Source: JAFDVL01 sp043736395
Lineage (GTDB): Bacteria > Acidobacteriota > Blastocatellia > RBC074
NCBI GenBank assembly: GCA_043736395.1
Contig: JAYTCQ010000086.1
Coordinates: 1 to 37,106, forward strand
Direction: 5' to 3'
DNA length: 37,106 bases
Of this stretch, positions 1 through 7,680 are shown piece by piece (positions within the stretch are counted from its first letter, which is position 1; each line of letters starts with the position of its first letter). The position numbers were made by a program, and so were the translations under genes. The notes below the pieces were generated by a model, which saw only the letters and a list, made by a program, of their open reading frames with translations, was not told the origin of the DNA and did no database searches.

Positions 1-20
1 GCATCCATATTCACACTCTT

Positions 21-45
21 ACACCCGCTACCGCAGGTGGTACTG
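21..45 (-). repeat. Copy or fragment of a CAGTACC...GGTAG intergenic repeat
   Basis: Read on the minus strand, this begins CAGTACC and continues to GGTAGCGGGTG, starting 5 bp after the stop codon of the biotin carboxylase gene. It resembles the arm of the long inverted repeat at 12360-12452, which also has CAGTACC followed about ten bases later by GGTAG. The left window edge cuts the element, so I cannot see whether a second arm follows. It is placed like the other stop-codon-adjacent repeats here. Confidence 0.4.
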
Positions 46-50
46 ACGAT

Positions 51-1553
51 TTATCGCACACGCCCCGAAGCTTTCCATTTACTCACCGGAGCCGTCGCAG
101 AATTTGATGCAGGCAACTGTTGCTGTCGTGAAAAATCGTAAGCGGCTACCATCGCCGCTGCGATTTCTTCGTTGGTTAATTCTTCATCCAAGTCGCTTTC
201 AATTTTCTTCGTCCGCTCAAAATATCGGGCAATAAATCCGGTATCAATCTCGCCGCTGCGAAATTCTTCATCATCCAAAACTCCCTGAAAAAATGGGATC
301 GTCGTACGAATTCCGCCGACGTAATATTCTCGCAAAGCGCGCTGCATTCGGTTGATCGCTTCTTCGCGTGTCGCGCCGTACGTCGCAAGTTTTGAAATCA
401 TGGGATCGTAAAATAGCGGCACTTCCCAGCCTTCATAAACGCCGCTATCGTCGCGAACGCCGGGGCCAGATGGAGTTCTAAGTTTTGTAATTTTGCCTGG
501 TGACGGCAGAAAATTTTTCTCCGGGTCTTCGGCGTACACGCGACATTCTACAGAATGTCCTAACCACTTCACGTCTTCCTGTTTGATTGTTAACTTTTCT
601 CCCGCAGCAATACGGATCTGTTCACAGACTAAATCTACTCCGGTCACGAGTTCCGTGACTGGATGCTCGACCTGCAAGCGCGTATTCATTTCGAGAAAGA
701 AAAAATCACGATTCACGTCCACTAAAAATTCGAGCGTGCCAAGGCTGTAATAATTTGCAGCGTTCGCAATACTGATAGCGGCGGCTCCCATTTTGGCGCG
801 GAGTGTTACATCGTTGAGCGGTGACGGGCATTCTTCAATTACTTTTTGATGTCGCCGTTGAATGGAACATTCGCGCTCGCCGAGATGAATAATATTGCCG
901 AACTTGTCGGCGACAATTTGAATTTCAATGTGACGAGGTTTGACGATTAATTTTTCGATGTAGACCGCTGAATCATTGAACGCCGCTTGTGCTTCGGCAG
1001 AGGCAGTTTCAAAGGCAGATTTCATTTCTGCGGCAGAATGCACAGCCCGCATTCCTTTGCCGCCGCCGCCAGCTGAGGCTTTGAGCATCACAGGGTAGCC
1101 GACTTCATCCGCTGTTTGCAGGGCTTCGGCGGTGTCAGTCAACTTATTCGCTGTACCTGGAACGATGGGAGCGCCTGCTCTAAGGGCCGCTTCACGGGCA
1201 TTGGTTTTACTGCCCATCAATTCGATGGAATCGGCGGAAGGGCCAATAAACGTAATGCCGGCAGCTTCGACGGCGCGAGCGAATTCAGCTTTCTCTGACA
1301 AAAATCCATAGCCGGGATGAATCGCATCAGCACCGGATTTTTTGGCGGCATCGATAATTTTTTCAATGACAAGGTAGCTTTCTGAAGCCGGAGCTTCGCC
1401 AATAAAATAGGCTTCGTCAGCTAATTGAACGTGGAGTGCTTTTTGGTCAGCGGTAGAAAAAACTGCGACAGGAGAAATCCCAAGATCGCGGCAAGCGCGA
1501 ATGATGCGAACTGCAATTTCACCGCGATTGGCGACGAGGATTTTTCTGAACAT
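51..1553 (-). CDS. accC: Biotin carboxylase subunit of an acyl-CoA (acetyl/propionyl-type) carboxylase
   Basis: It carboxylates biotin on a carrier protein using ATP and bicarbonate, the first half-reaction of acetyl-/acyl-CoA carboxylases. The 500-aa product opens with the biotin carboxylase N-domain (MFRKILVANRGEIAVRIIRA). It has the glycine-rich ATP-grasp loop GGGGKGM near residue 165 and the active-site stretch EMNTRLQVEHPVTE near 290. It is about 50 residues longer than the FASII AccC (about 450 aa). The phrases LHVQLADEA and ESYLVIEKII and the WKASGR tail look more like the stand-alone subunits of propionyl/methylcrotonyl-type or pyruvate carboxylases. I infer an acyl-CoA carboxylase role, with a biotinyl carrier probably encoded left of the window. 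It is last in a minus-strand series (gaps 78, 23 and 66 bp) apparently driven from 3669-3697. No clear Shine-Dalgarno precedes the ATG. Enzyme class is certain; substrate is not. Confidence 0.9.
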   Translation of the reverse strand: MFRKILVANRGEIAVRIIRACRDLGISPVAVFSTADQKALHVQLADEAYFIGEAPASESYLVIEKIIDAAKKSGADAIHPGYGFLSEKAEFARAVEAAGITFIGPSADSIELMGSKTNAREAALRAGAPIVPGTANKLTDTAEALQTADEVGYPVMLKASAGGGGKGMRAVHSAAEMKSAFETASAEAQAAFNDSAVYIEKLIVKPRHIEIQIVADKFGNIIHLGERECSIQRRHQKVIEECPSPLNDVTLRAKMGAAAISIANAANYYSLGTLEFLVDVNRDFFFLEMNTRLQVEHPVTELVTGVDLVCEQIRIAAGEKLTIKQEDVKWLGHSVECRVYAEDPEKNFLPSPGKITKLRTPSGPGVRDDSGVYEGWEVPLFYDPMISKLATYGATREEAINRMQRALREYYVGGIRTTIPFFQGVLDDEEFRSGEIDTGFIARYFERTKKIESDLDEELTNEEIAAAMVAAYDFSRQQQLPASNSATAPVSKWKASGRVR

Positions 1554-1619
1554 AATGATTGTGATGAAGGATCATCGGAAAAGTCTTCGACTGACCACTG
1601 AGAAAACTGAGGCTGGGAT

Positions 1620-1907
1620 TTATTCGACTAGGGCGCGTCCAGGATATCGCGGATCGAAACGAACACTGACGGCGGCGCCAGGGAAATATCGCCCGTTCTG
1701 ACCGCCCTGTTCGGGAGTTAACGTCTGAGAAGATTCGTAGCGGACATTTGAAATATGATAACAATAAAAAATCGTTTCATCTTCACCGGAATCAATCACA
1801 CGACCTTCGACGACACGCCCGTATTTCAGCAACCAGCGACGATATTCATCTTCAGTTTTGCGGCGCAATAATTTATCTACTAAACGTCCAAAGTATTTGT
1901 TTTCCAT
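1620..1907 (-). CDS. Small DUF3592-like protein of unknown function
   Basis: The 95-aa product has no signal peptide or membrane segment that I can see. The N-terminal 25 residues are charged and probably helical. The rest looks beta-rich: a VEGRVIDSG strand, then IFYCYHISNVRYESSQ, and a C-terminal phrase VSVRFDPRYPGRALV. That last phrase resembles the V-x-V-x-Y/F-D-P-x-x-P-x-x-A/S-L ending of DUF3592 proteins, though the usual DUF3592 membrane helices are absent. It lies 23 bp after the zinc-ribbon gene and 66 bp before the biotin carboxylase gene, all on the minus strand, so co-transcription is likely. An AGAG-type ribosome site lies just before the ATG. The gene is probably real; the family link is tentative and no function can be given. 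Confidence 0.65.
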   Translation of the reverse strand: MENKYFGRLVDKLLRRKTEDEYRRWLLKYGRVVEGRVIDSGEDETIFYCYHISNVRYESSQTLTPEQGGQNGRYFPGAAVSVRFDPRYPGRALVE

Positions 1908-1930
1908 ATTCTCTGTGGTTATGGATAGTT

Positions 1931-2833
1931 TTATTTGTCTGAAGTGAAAATACTATTGAGAGGATCGTTGTAATCTACTTCAGTGACAATGACACCATCA
2001 ATCATTCGAATGTCATCAGCTGTATTCATAACTCCGTCAGGCCCTGCCGACACGAGCTGATAGTTACTATAACTTGAAGAGTTGCCTTTCGAAGCAATTA
2101 AGGCGGCAGGAGCATATTTAATTGTATTACCCCAATAATCGGTTTGCGTAACTGTGTCCGTCACAAATTCACGAAGATCAGAAATTTCCTGGGGATACGT
2201 TCCGAATTCCGCGTAATATTTTGAGAGAGCTTCACCATGCAGATGATAAAAATGAGCGCGTTCGGCAGCAATGTGACGAGCGCGACCAGTTTGAATAGCA
2301 CGTGGAATAGCACTAATTCCGGCGGCACTGAAAGAAATAAATAATAAGACTGCGAGGGACATTGAGAACGCAGCGATGCGTCGTCCACCAAAATCGCCGG
2401 GGAACATCTTTGCCAATTTCCCGGCACGCCTTGAAAACCAAATGCCAAGCATTGAAAACGGAATCAGCCCGATAGACATCAAGCAAGCCAGACGATAAGC
2501 ATCAAACGTAAAAATTCGATACCGTAAAAGATCTGAATCACCCTGTAATAACGCGGCAGTCAGTTTCGTGCTATCACTTAAAAGCGCGACGGCAGCGATC
2601 CGTAAAACCTTCATGTCATTAATCAAAAGCCAAGTCACCACAAAAGCGACGACGGCAATTAAAACAATGCTCAACGCTAACCAGGCCGCGCCCAAACTTG
2701 GCAGTTTATTGAGCGGCTGAAACATCGGAGCGTCCACGTTGCGTGCCTGACACGACTCACAGGAATCAGTCTCAACGATTCGTTGAAGACCACAACAGGG
2801 GCAAATCATTTGTACTTTTTCTTCGTTTTTCAT
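1931..2833 (-). CDS. Zinc-ribbon membrane protein with a GspG-like pseudopilin C-terminal domain
   Basis: Unrecognised 300-aa architecture with three visible parts. Residues 11-28 form a zinc ribbon with cysteines at 11, 14, 25 and 28 (C-x2-C-x10-C-x2-C). Three hydrophobic segments follow, at roughly 47-71, 115-133 and 152-178. From about 190 the sequence resembles the soluble head of type II secretion pseudopilin GspG: a helix, YYAEFGTYP at 206-214, DYWGN at 232-236, and LVSAGPDGVMNTADDI at 260-275, matching the calcium-loop region of that family. There is no N-terminal prepilin signal; the last membrane helix sits where the pilin stalk helix would be. I infer a membrane-anchored protein with a cytoplasmic zinc ribbon and a periplasmic pilin-like head. 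It lies between the phosphatidyltransferase gene and a small DUF3592-like gene, in the same direction. Confidence 0.75.
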   Translation of the reverse strand: MKNEEKVQMICPCCGLQRIVETDSCESCQARNVDAPMFQPLNKLPSLGAAWLALSIVLIAVVAFVVTWLLINDMKVLRIAAVALLSDSTKLTAALLQGDSDLLRYRIFTFDAYRLACLMSIGLIPFSMLGIWFSRRAGKLAKMFPGDFGGRRIAAFSMSLAVLLFISFSAAGISAIPRAIQTGRARHIAAERAHFYHLHGEALSKYYAEFGTYPQEISDLREFVTDTVTQTDYWGNTIKYAPAALIASKGNSSSYSNYQLVSAGPDGVMNTADDIRMIDGVIVTEVDYNDPLNSIFTSDK

Positions 2834-2911
2834 TGTATTTCCCGGTTCAAATTAACCAACCGAGTGCTTATTTCGATGATGGATTCGTGACTAAATTGTT
2901 TCATTCATTCT

Positions 2912-3568
2912 TTAAGTCGTCATGTCTGAGGGCTTGAGGGGTTGCGTTTCAAGCTCCCGTGTTAGACGCCATGTATCATAAAGTCGTTGTCCGAATGTCC
3001 AGTACGATAAAACCGTCATCAGCCAAATCGTCGCTGGCATTTTATTCAACGCCCAATGCGTTGAATTTGGCCAGACGGTCAACGAACCGATGATTAATAA
3101 AACTACCCGTTCAGGTCGGCGAAAAAATCCGACATCCATTTTAGGAACTAATGATTCAGCGCGGGCGCTCGCATAGCTGATCATGACGGAACCGATTAAT
3201 GCCGCTCCGGTTAATGCCGCATACAAAGTGCTGTGATATTGGGTGTCGCGAGCATAAAAAATAATGATTCCCAGGAACACGATCATGTCAGATGCCCGAT
3301 CCAAGGTGGAATCAAGAAAAGAGCCGAACTTCGTAACGCGTCCGGTGAGCCGTGCGACGCGACCATCCAGCATGTCGAATACATTGGCAAAGATCATGAC
3401 CAATCCGGCGTCAAAGAACAGGCCAAACGCATAAAGAATTGCGGCAAAAATATTGATGAACAATCCGATCAACGTCAGTAAATTCGGATCAGGATTGAAC
3501 CAGACAATTTTGCTAACAATCCAGGTTAAAATGCGAGTACAAATCTCGCCAATAAATGCGCCAAACAT
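2912..3568 (-). CDS. CDP-alcohol phosphatidyltransferase family membrane enzyme
   Basis: Members transfer a phosphatidyl group from a CDP-linked donor to an alcohol acceptor in phospholipid synthesis at the inner membrane. The catalytic signature D-x2-D-G-x2-A-R-x8-G-x3-D-x3-D is complete (from DMLDGRVAR to FLDSTLDRASD, around residues 65-95) and holds the metal-binding aspartates. Hydrophobic helices flank it, as in the family, and the 218-aa length is typical. The acceptor (glycerol phosphate, inositol phosphate, serine or other) cannot be read from the motif, so I give no symbol. It is the first gene of the minus-strand series ending in the biotin carboxylase gene. The promoter at 3669-3697 leaves a leader of about 90 nt containing the small hairpin CGTTGT/ACAACG at 3626-3641. 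Confidence 0.88.
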   Translation of the reverse strand: MFGAFIGEICTRILTWIVSKIVWFNPDPNLLTLIGLFINIFAAILYAFGLFFDAGLVMIFANVFDMLDGRVARLTGRVTKFGSFLDSTLDRASDMIVFLGIIIFYARDTQYHSTLYAALTGAALIGSVMISYASARAESLVPKMDVGFFRRPERVVLLIIGSLTVWPNSTHWALNKMPATIWLMTVLSYWTFGQRLYDTWRLTRELETQPLKPSDMTT

Positions 3569-3668
3569 AATTCTTCGGCTCTCCGGCTGCCAGACGTTTC
3601 ATCGTTGAGCGATCTGGGCACTTGCCGTTGTAAAGACAACGTAATCGTTAAATTTCGGTAACGTACGC

Positions 3669-3697
3669 ATGATATGGAGCGTCCGATTCTCTGTCAA
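3669..3697 (-). promoter_or_regulatory. Sigma70-type promoter for the phosphatidyltransferase-to-accC operon
   Basis: On the minus strand TTGACA (3697-3692) and TATCAT (3674-3669) are separated by exactly 17 bp. The -35 box is a perfect consensus and the -10 box matches at four or five of six positions. The predicted start of transcription is near 3661, giving a leader of about 90 nt before the ATG at 3568. Confidence 0.6.
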
Positions 3698-3745
3698 GAA
3701 ATTGATCTCAAAACGCAAAAGAAAGTATGGAGAGCAAACATTAAC

Positions 3746-4141
3746 TTATTCGGGTTCTTCTTTTTTCTTACGCTTCCGCGGTTTCGGTTTGGCTTTGTCG
3801 CTGCCAAAACTAGCGACAGCTTCCTCTTCGGTTTTGTAATTTTCGATTAAACTTAAGAGCCGTGTAATTTGTAATGCTCCATACACGCGCTCAGTTAATC
3901 CAACCAATTTTAATGTTCCACCAGACTCTTGCACCGTCGTAAAAGCGCGCACAATTTCACCAATCCCCATACTATCCACCATCGGAACCTCCGAAAGGTT
4001 GAGGATAATTTTTGTTGATCCGGCCAGCAGCACTTTACTAATCAGCATTTGAAGCTGAAAGCCGCCCTGCCCTTTGATGAATTTGCCGCTTACATCCACA
4101 GATGCAATTTCGTCCAGATAGTGAATTCCTATCTTAATCAT
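3746..4141 (-). CDS. STAS-domain anti-sigma factor antagonist
   Basis: The 131-aa cytoplasmic protein has a single STAS domain (about residues 1-110), the fold of SpoIIAA/RsbV proteins, which bind anti-sigma kinases and release sigma factors when unphosphorylated. The core VPMVDSMGIGEIV carries Ser57 at the position of the phosphorylatable serine, preceded by Asp56. The last 20 residues are a lysine/arginine/glutamate-rich tail (KPKPRKRKKKEEP), not part of the usual domain and possibly a nucleic-acid or membrane contact. No kinase or sigma factor gene is nearby, so the partner is unknown. It is transcribed away from the threonine dehydratase gene. Family assignment is firm; the regulated process is not known. 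Confidence 0.88.
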   Translation of the reverse strand: MIKIGIHYLDEIASVDVSGKFIKGQGGFQLQMLISKVLLAGSTKIILNLSEVPMVDSMGIGEIVRAFTTVQESGGTLKLVGLTERVYGALQITRLLSLIENYKTEEEAVASFGSDKAKPKPRKRKKKEEPE

Positions 4142-4237
4142 AATAAGTAGTAGTCAGAATGAGTTGCTTTGATTTCAGGATATGGTTGTTTTCACAACGT
4201 AGTCATTTTACAAGACTTGATGATAATATCCAATCTT

Positions 4238-5203
4238 ATGCTGACATTTGACGATATTATCATTGCAAAAAAGCGGTTGAGCGGTGTTGCCCACCGGACG
4301 CCCGTCTTAACTTCCACCCAATTTAACGAACAAACAGGCGCTGAAGTTTTCTTTAAAGCGGAAAATTTTCAGCGTGCCGGAGCCTTCAAATTTCGTGGTG
4401 CTTATAACAAAATCGCTTCATTGACAGACGATGAACGTCACCGTGGCGTCCTGGCCTATTCATCCGGTAATCACGCACAGGCAGTCGCTTTGGCAGCCCG
4501 AATTTTCAAAATTCCAGCTGTGATCGTCATGCCACAGGACGCGCCTGAAATTAAAATAAAAGCGACTCGTGGGTATGGCGCCGAAGTGATTTTTTATGAT
4601 CGCTACCATGAATCGCGTGACGAAATCGGGCAGCGCATCTGCACCGAACGCGGAATGATCCTCGTTCCCCCTTTCGACGATTATTTAATTATGGCGGGTC
4701 AGGGAACCGCTGCTTTAGAACTAATTGAAGAGGTTCCACACCTTGACGCCTTGGTCGTATGCAGCAGCGGATGCGGATTAATCGCCGGATGCGCGACTGC
4801 CGCCAAACATCTGCTGCCAAACATCAGGGTTTTCGGCGTCGAGCCGGAAGCGGGAAATGACACCTGGCAATCCATGCAAAAAGGCGCGCGCGTAGAAATT
4901 CCTGTACCACATACCATTGCAGACGGCCTGCAACAATCGTCGCCAGGTCAACTAACTTTCCCGATTGTGCAAGCCTTAGTTGAAGAGATTTTATTAGTTT
5001 CTGACGCTGAACTGGCGAGTACTTTAACGTTCTTATTAGAGCGCATGAAAATTTTAGTTGAGCCTTCCGGCGCGGCTGCGGCTGCCTCCGTTTTCCATCA
5101 CAAAAAAGACTTTTCCGGTTTAAAAGTTGGCGTCACATTATCTGGTGGTAATGTTGATCTTAAAAAACTAGGTCAATGGCTTTTACACGGATTTGACAGT
5201 TAA
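4238..5203 (+). CDS. Threonine/serine dehydratase (PLP fold type II), short form without ACT domain
   Basis: It is predicted to deaminate L-threonine or L-serine to the 2-oxoacid, or to racemise serine, using pyridoxal phosphate. The PLP lysine lies in the motif FKFRGAYN (Lys51 from this start). The asparagine loop is SSGNHAQA, the phosphate-binding glycine loop is SSGCGLIAG, and the C-terminal cofactor contact is LSGGNVD. At about 321 aa there is no regulatory ACT domain, so it resembles catabolic TdcB or serine racemase rather than biosynthetic IlvA. The reading frame is open upstream to 4169 and an ATG lies at 4220. I prefer 4238 because MLTFDDI matches the usual family N-terminus, although no clear Shine-Dalgarno is present. 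It precedes accD by 63 bp on the same strand. Substrate choice is unresolved. Confidence 0.85.
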   Translation: MLTFDDIIIAKKRLSGVAHRTPVLTSTQFNEQTGAEVFFKAENFQRAGAFKFRGAYNKIASLTDDERHRGVLAYSSGNHAQAVALAARIFKIPAVIVMPQDAPEIKIKATRGYGAEVIFYDRYHESRDEIGQRICTERGMILVPPFDDYLIMAGQGTAALELIEEVPHLDALVVCSSGCGLIAGCATAAKHLLPNIRVFGVEPEAGNDTWQSMQKGARVEIPVPHTIADGLQQSSPGQLTFPIVQALVEEILLVSDAELASTLTFLLERMKILVEPSGAAAAASVFHHKKDFSGLKVGVTLSGGNVDLKKLGQWLLHGFDS

Positions 5204-5266
5204 TTGAACTTAGTTGATGATGCTCAGCACCTGAAATAGCGGATTAATGACTTTATAAAAATAATT

Positions 5267-6157
5267 ATGGCGTGGTTCAAACGTAAAGATGACAAACTTG
5301 CTGATCTAGTTCCGGTTGAGGAAAGAACAGTCAAGACTGAAGGAATTTTCATCAAATGCGAAAGCGCTGATTGTTCAGCCACAATCTATCGCAAAGACCT
5401 CAAAGAAAATTTGATGGTCTGTCCGCAGTGTAAATTTCATTTTCGTCTCACTGCCCGCGAACGGCTTTCCATGCTTTTCGATGAAGGGCGTTACGAAGAG
5501 CTTTTCAATAACCTCCAACCACTTGACGCGCTCGGGTTTATTGATTCAATCCCCTATCCTGAAAGAATTAAAAAGGCACAAAAGGCTACGGGACTTTCCG
5601 ATGCCGTGGTGGTCGGAGACGGGCTGATTCAAGGCCGTCGGGCAATTATTTCGGCGATGGATTTTAACTTCATGGGCGGGAGCATGGGATCTGTCGTCGG
5701 AGAAAAAATTACCCGTGGAATTGAGCTTTGCATTGAGAAGCAGCTTCCGGCGGTCATCGTTTCCTGTTCGGGTGGAGCGCGTATGCAGGAGGGAGCTTTG
5801 TCATTAATGCAAATGGCAAAAATTTCAGCGGCACTGGCGATTCTACATGAAGCAAAACTTCCCTTTATTTCTTTATTGACCAATCCCACAACCGGTGGCG
5901 TGACAGCCAGCTTCGCAATGCTTGGAGACGTGAATATCGCCGAACCTGGCGCTTTGATCGGATTTGCCGGAGCAAGAGTGATTGAACAAACGATTCGACA
6001 AAAATTACCAAAAGGTTTTCAACGCTCAGAATTTCTTTTGGAACACGGAATGATTGATTCAGTTGTTCCCAGGAGCGAGCTGCAAGCTTTCATTGCAGAC
6101 TATTTCAATTTTACCTGCACTACTCACGTGAATTTTGAGAAAAACCAAACAACCTGA
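5267..6157 (+). CDS. accD: Acetyl-CoA carboxylase carboxyltransferase subunit beta
   Basis: With AccA it transfers the carboxyl group from biotin to acetyl-CoA, giving malonyl-CoA for fatty acid synthesis. The N-terminus holds the zinc ribbon expected of bacterial AccD, with cysteines at 31, 36, 52 and 55. The first pair is C-x4-C (CESADC) instead of the usual C-x2-C, a two-residue insertion. The crotonase-like carboxyltransferase core has the family signatures CSGGARMQEG, NPTTGGVTASFAMLGD and IGFAGARVIEQT. The length of 296 aa is normal. Neither accA nor accB is in the window, and the biotin carboxylase gene at 51-1553 is on the other strand and may serve another carboxylase. The ATG at 5267 gives the standard MAWFKR start; no strong ribosome site is visible. 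Confidence 0.95.
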   Translation: MAWFKRKDDKLADLVPVEERTVKTEGIFIKCESADCSATIYRKDLKENLMVCPQCKFHFRLTARERLSMLFDEGRYEELFNNLQPLDALGFIDSIPYPERIKKAQKATGLSDAVVVGDGLIQGRRAIISAMDFNFMGGSMGSVVGEKITRGIELCIEKQLPAVIVSCSGGARMQEGALSLMQMAKISAALAILHEAKLPFISLLTNPTTGGVTASFAMLGDVNIAEPGALIGFAGARVIEQTIRQKLPKGFQRSEFLLEHGMIDSVVPRSELQAFIADYFNFTCTTHVNFEKNQTT

Positions 6158-6471
6158 ATATCTTTTTTCTCATTATCTACGGTTATTTAATATTAACTTT
6201 AATTAATTTTAGATTGGCACTTGAGCCAGTATTAAAAGATGTGTATAACTTAATTAAATAAAGATCAGGATTTAATCTTGATCTTAACCATCAACTATTG
6301 GCGTCGGTGATTAGTAAGTTGGAAGTTTAGCATTCTGAGTTAAAACGATCTCAGGCTTGCTCTACAAGATAGCTGATTCCCCCTATAACAAATCTTGGAA
6401 AAGCAATAAATTTCAATAGGTATCCCAGTGATAGTAAAGATGGTAAAATACTTTGAGATAAAGGAAAATTT
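6158..6471. other. Intergenic region after accD with an AT-rich hairpin
   Basis: I see no gene in this AT-rich stretch of 314 bp. It holds a hairpin at 6261-6285 (listed separately) and a possible -10 box TAAAAT at 6444-6449 ahead of the next gene, without a convincing -35 partner. Confidence 0.5.
6261..6285. terminator. Hairpin downstream of accD, possible terminator
   Basis: AAGATCAGGAT (6261-6271) pairs with ATCTTGATCTT (6275-6285) around a 3-nt TTA loop, 11 bp with one G-T wobble. On the plus strand no T-run follows. On the minus strand TTTATTTAATT follows, which is closer to an intrinsic terminator, although no minus-strand gene is near. It lies about 100 bp after the accD stop. Confidence 0.4.
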
Positions 6472-6720
6472 ATGACTAAATGGCAATATAGAACGGCGGA
6501 TTGGGGTGAGGTAAGGAAAATTGGCGCTAAAGTTACGGGAGAGGACTTCATTGACGCGAACGTTGATGCCGGGCTCAATACGATTGGGGGTGAAGGATGG
6601 GAATTGGTTGGTGTTTATGTGGATGGTTATACAGTTCACAAAACCAACAAAGGTGAAGAACTTCTTTCCAGTAGCCGCTACGTGAAATACACCTTCAAGA
6701 GACCAGCTCCTCAGGAATAG
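6472..6720 (+). CDS. Small DUF4177-like protein
   Basis: The 82-aa soluble protein resembles the DUF4177 pattern: a starting strand KWQYRTADW, a central LNTIGGEGWELVGVYVDG and a final strand YVKYTFKRPA. Proteins of this type are small alpha/beta units of unknown function. The ribosome site AAGGAAAA lies 8 bp before the ATG, and a strong terminator follows 54 bp after the stop, so this is probably a single-gene transcript. No signal peptide, cysteines or catalytic motif are evident. Gene reality is well supported by its start and stop signals; the family match rests on the GWELV phrase and the length. Confidence 0.72.
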   Translation: MTKWQYRTADWGEVRKIGAKVTGEDFIDANVDAGLNTIGGEGWELVGVYVDGYTVHKTNKGEELLSSSRYVKYTFKRPAPQE

Positions 6721-6774
6721 TTTCCAATGCTGTTTTCCTGGTAACGGTCCCCGAACAGCTACGGTTTTATAATT

Positions 6775-6816
6775 AAAAGGCTCCTGTTTTATCTCGCTCA
6801 AACAGGAGCCTTTTTT
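6775..6816. terminator. Strong bidirectional intrinsic terminator
   Basis: A perfect 15-bp stem (6775-6789 with 6800-6814, core GGCTCCTGTTT) closes a 10-nt loop and is followed by T6 at 6811-6816 on the plus strand. The stem's own A-tract gives TTTT on the minus strand. It sits between the converging DUF4177-like gene and the CPBP protease gene, whose stop codon overlaps it at 6815. Confidence 0.9.
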
Positions 6817-7678
6817 AATTTCCCAGTTGGCGAATGATCCATTCAAAAATCATATATGCTGGTTGCGGATCTGTTTTGAGTGCTGGCTTATCGCCCATTA
6901 AAATACCAATCCCCTGGATTCCATTGAAAACAAAATGAACTGCGATACAAGGCAGAAGCTTGCCAGTCCAGGCTCGCAAATAAGTCAACACAAAACTCAA
7001 GATCAAGACGCCGACTAAGACTGCTGCACTTTTATAATATTGCGCCACATGAACGCCCCAAAACAAAATCGTGATAATCGTAATCGCCGCGGTTTTTCCA
7101 GCAGATTTATGCAACGCCGAATATAAAACGCCCCGATAAACAATCTCTTCTGCGATTGGCGCTCCCAGGGTTGCAGCCAAAGCCAGAGACAATCTCACGG
7201 GTATTCCCATCCGAAGATACTTATCTAAATCAGTTTCCTGATGCGGCAAGACCGCTTGCAGTAAAGCAGTTAAACCAAGCATTGCAACTGCAATAATGAT
7301 CGCGTAATACCATTTAAAATTTCCCCACTCCAAACCAAGCGCCTTCATCCCATTTTGTTTTCCGAATTGAGAAACTATCGCCCAACTTAATAACACCGTC
7401 AGAATTTGACCGATAAACGTTCCGATGAACATCAATAAGGAAATTGGCTCAGAATCAGTCAAAGCTTTTTGGGCAGCTTCTCCTTTTGATAAAATCAATT
7501 TCATCAATTCTGGATTCATGACCAAATAAATTCCGATCAAAATCAGCGCCGGAACCATGGCAAAGATGATGCTCATCACCCAATTTAAAAAAGCGATCGG
7601 AACTCCCCATTTGACTTGATATAAGTCTTCATCTTTGACGATCTCGCTGTAACCAGGTTGTCTGAATTCTTCTTCCAT
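6815..7678 (-). CDS. CPBP-family intramembrane glutamic endopeptidase (CAAX-like)
   Basis: A 287-aa multi-pass membrane protein of the CPBP (Abi/CaaX) family. The three active-site motifs are intact: E-E-x3-R at residues 177-182 (AEEIVYRG), F-x3-H at 206-210 (FWGVH), and H-x3-N at 248-252 (HFVFN). About six to eight hydrophobic helices surround them. In this family the second glutamate and the histidines act in proteolysis within the membrane; bacterial members serve in protein processing, bacteriocin immunity or unknown roles. It begins 2 bp after the plsC stop and is last in a Nudix-plsC-CPBP operon, so a membrane or lipid-linked task is plausible but unproven. Confidence 0.85.
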   Translation of the reverse strand: MEEEFRQPGYSEIVKDEDLYQVKWGVPIAFLNWVMSIIFAMVPALILIGIYLVMNPELMKLILSKGEAAQKALTDSEPISLLMFIGTFIGQILTVLLSWAIVSQFGKQNGMKALGLEWGNFKWYYAIIIAVAMLGLTALLQAVLPHQETDLDKYLRMGIPVRLSLALAATLGAPIAEEIVYRGVLYSALHKSAGKTAAITIITILFWGVHVAQYYKSAAVLVGVLILSFVLTYLRAWTGKLLPCIAVHFVFNGIQGIGILMGDKPALKTDPQPAYMIFEWIIRQLGN

Positions 7679-7680
7679 GA

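Noticed and set aside
4186..4199. GTTGT-TTTC-ACAAC hairpin in the divergent STAS/dehydratase gap as operator or terminator
   Set aside because: A 5-bp stem in AT-rich DNA is expected by chance, and no T-run or second copy supports a role.
6340..6846. Long minus-strand open frame over the DUF4177-like gene
   Set aside because: It runs through the bidirectional terminator and opposes a gene with good start, ribosome site and family features.
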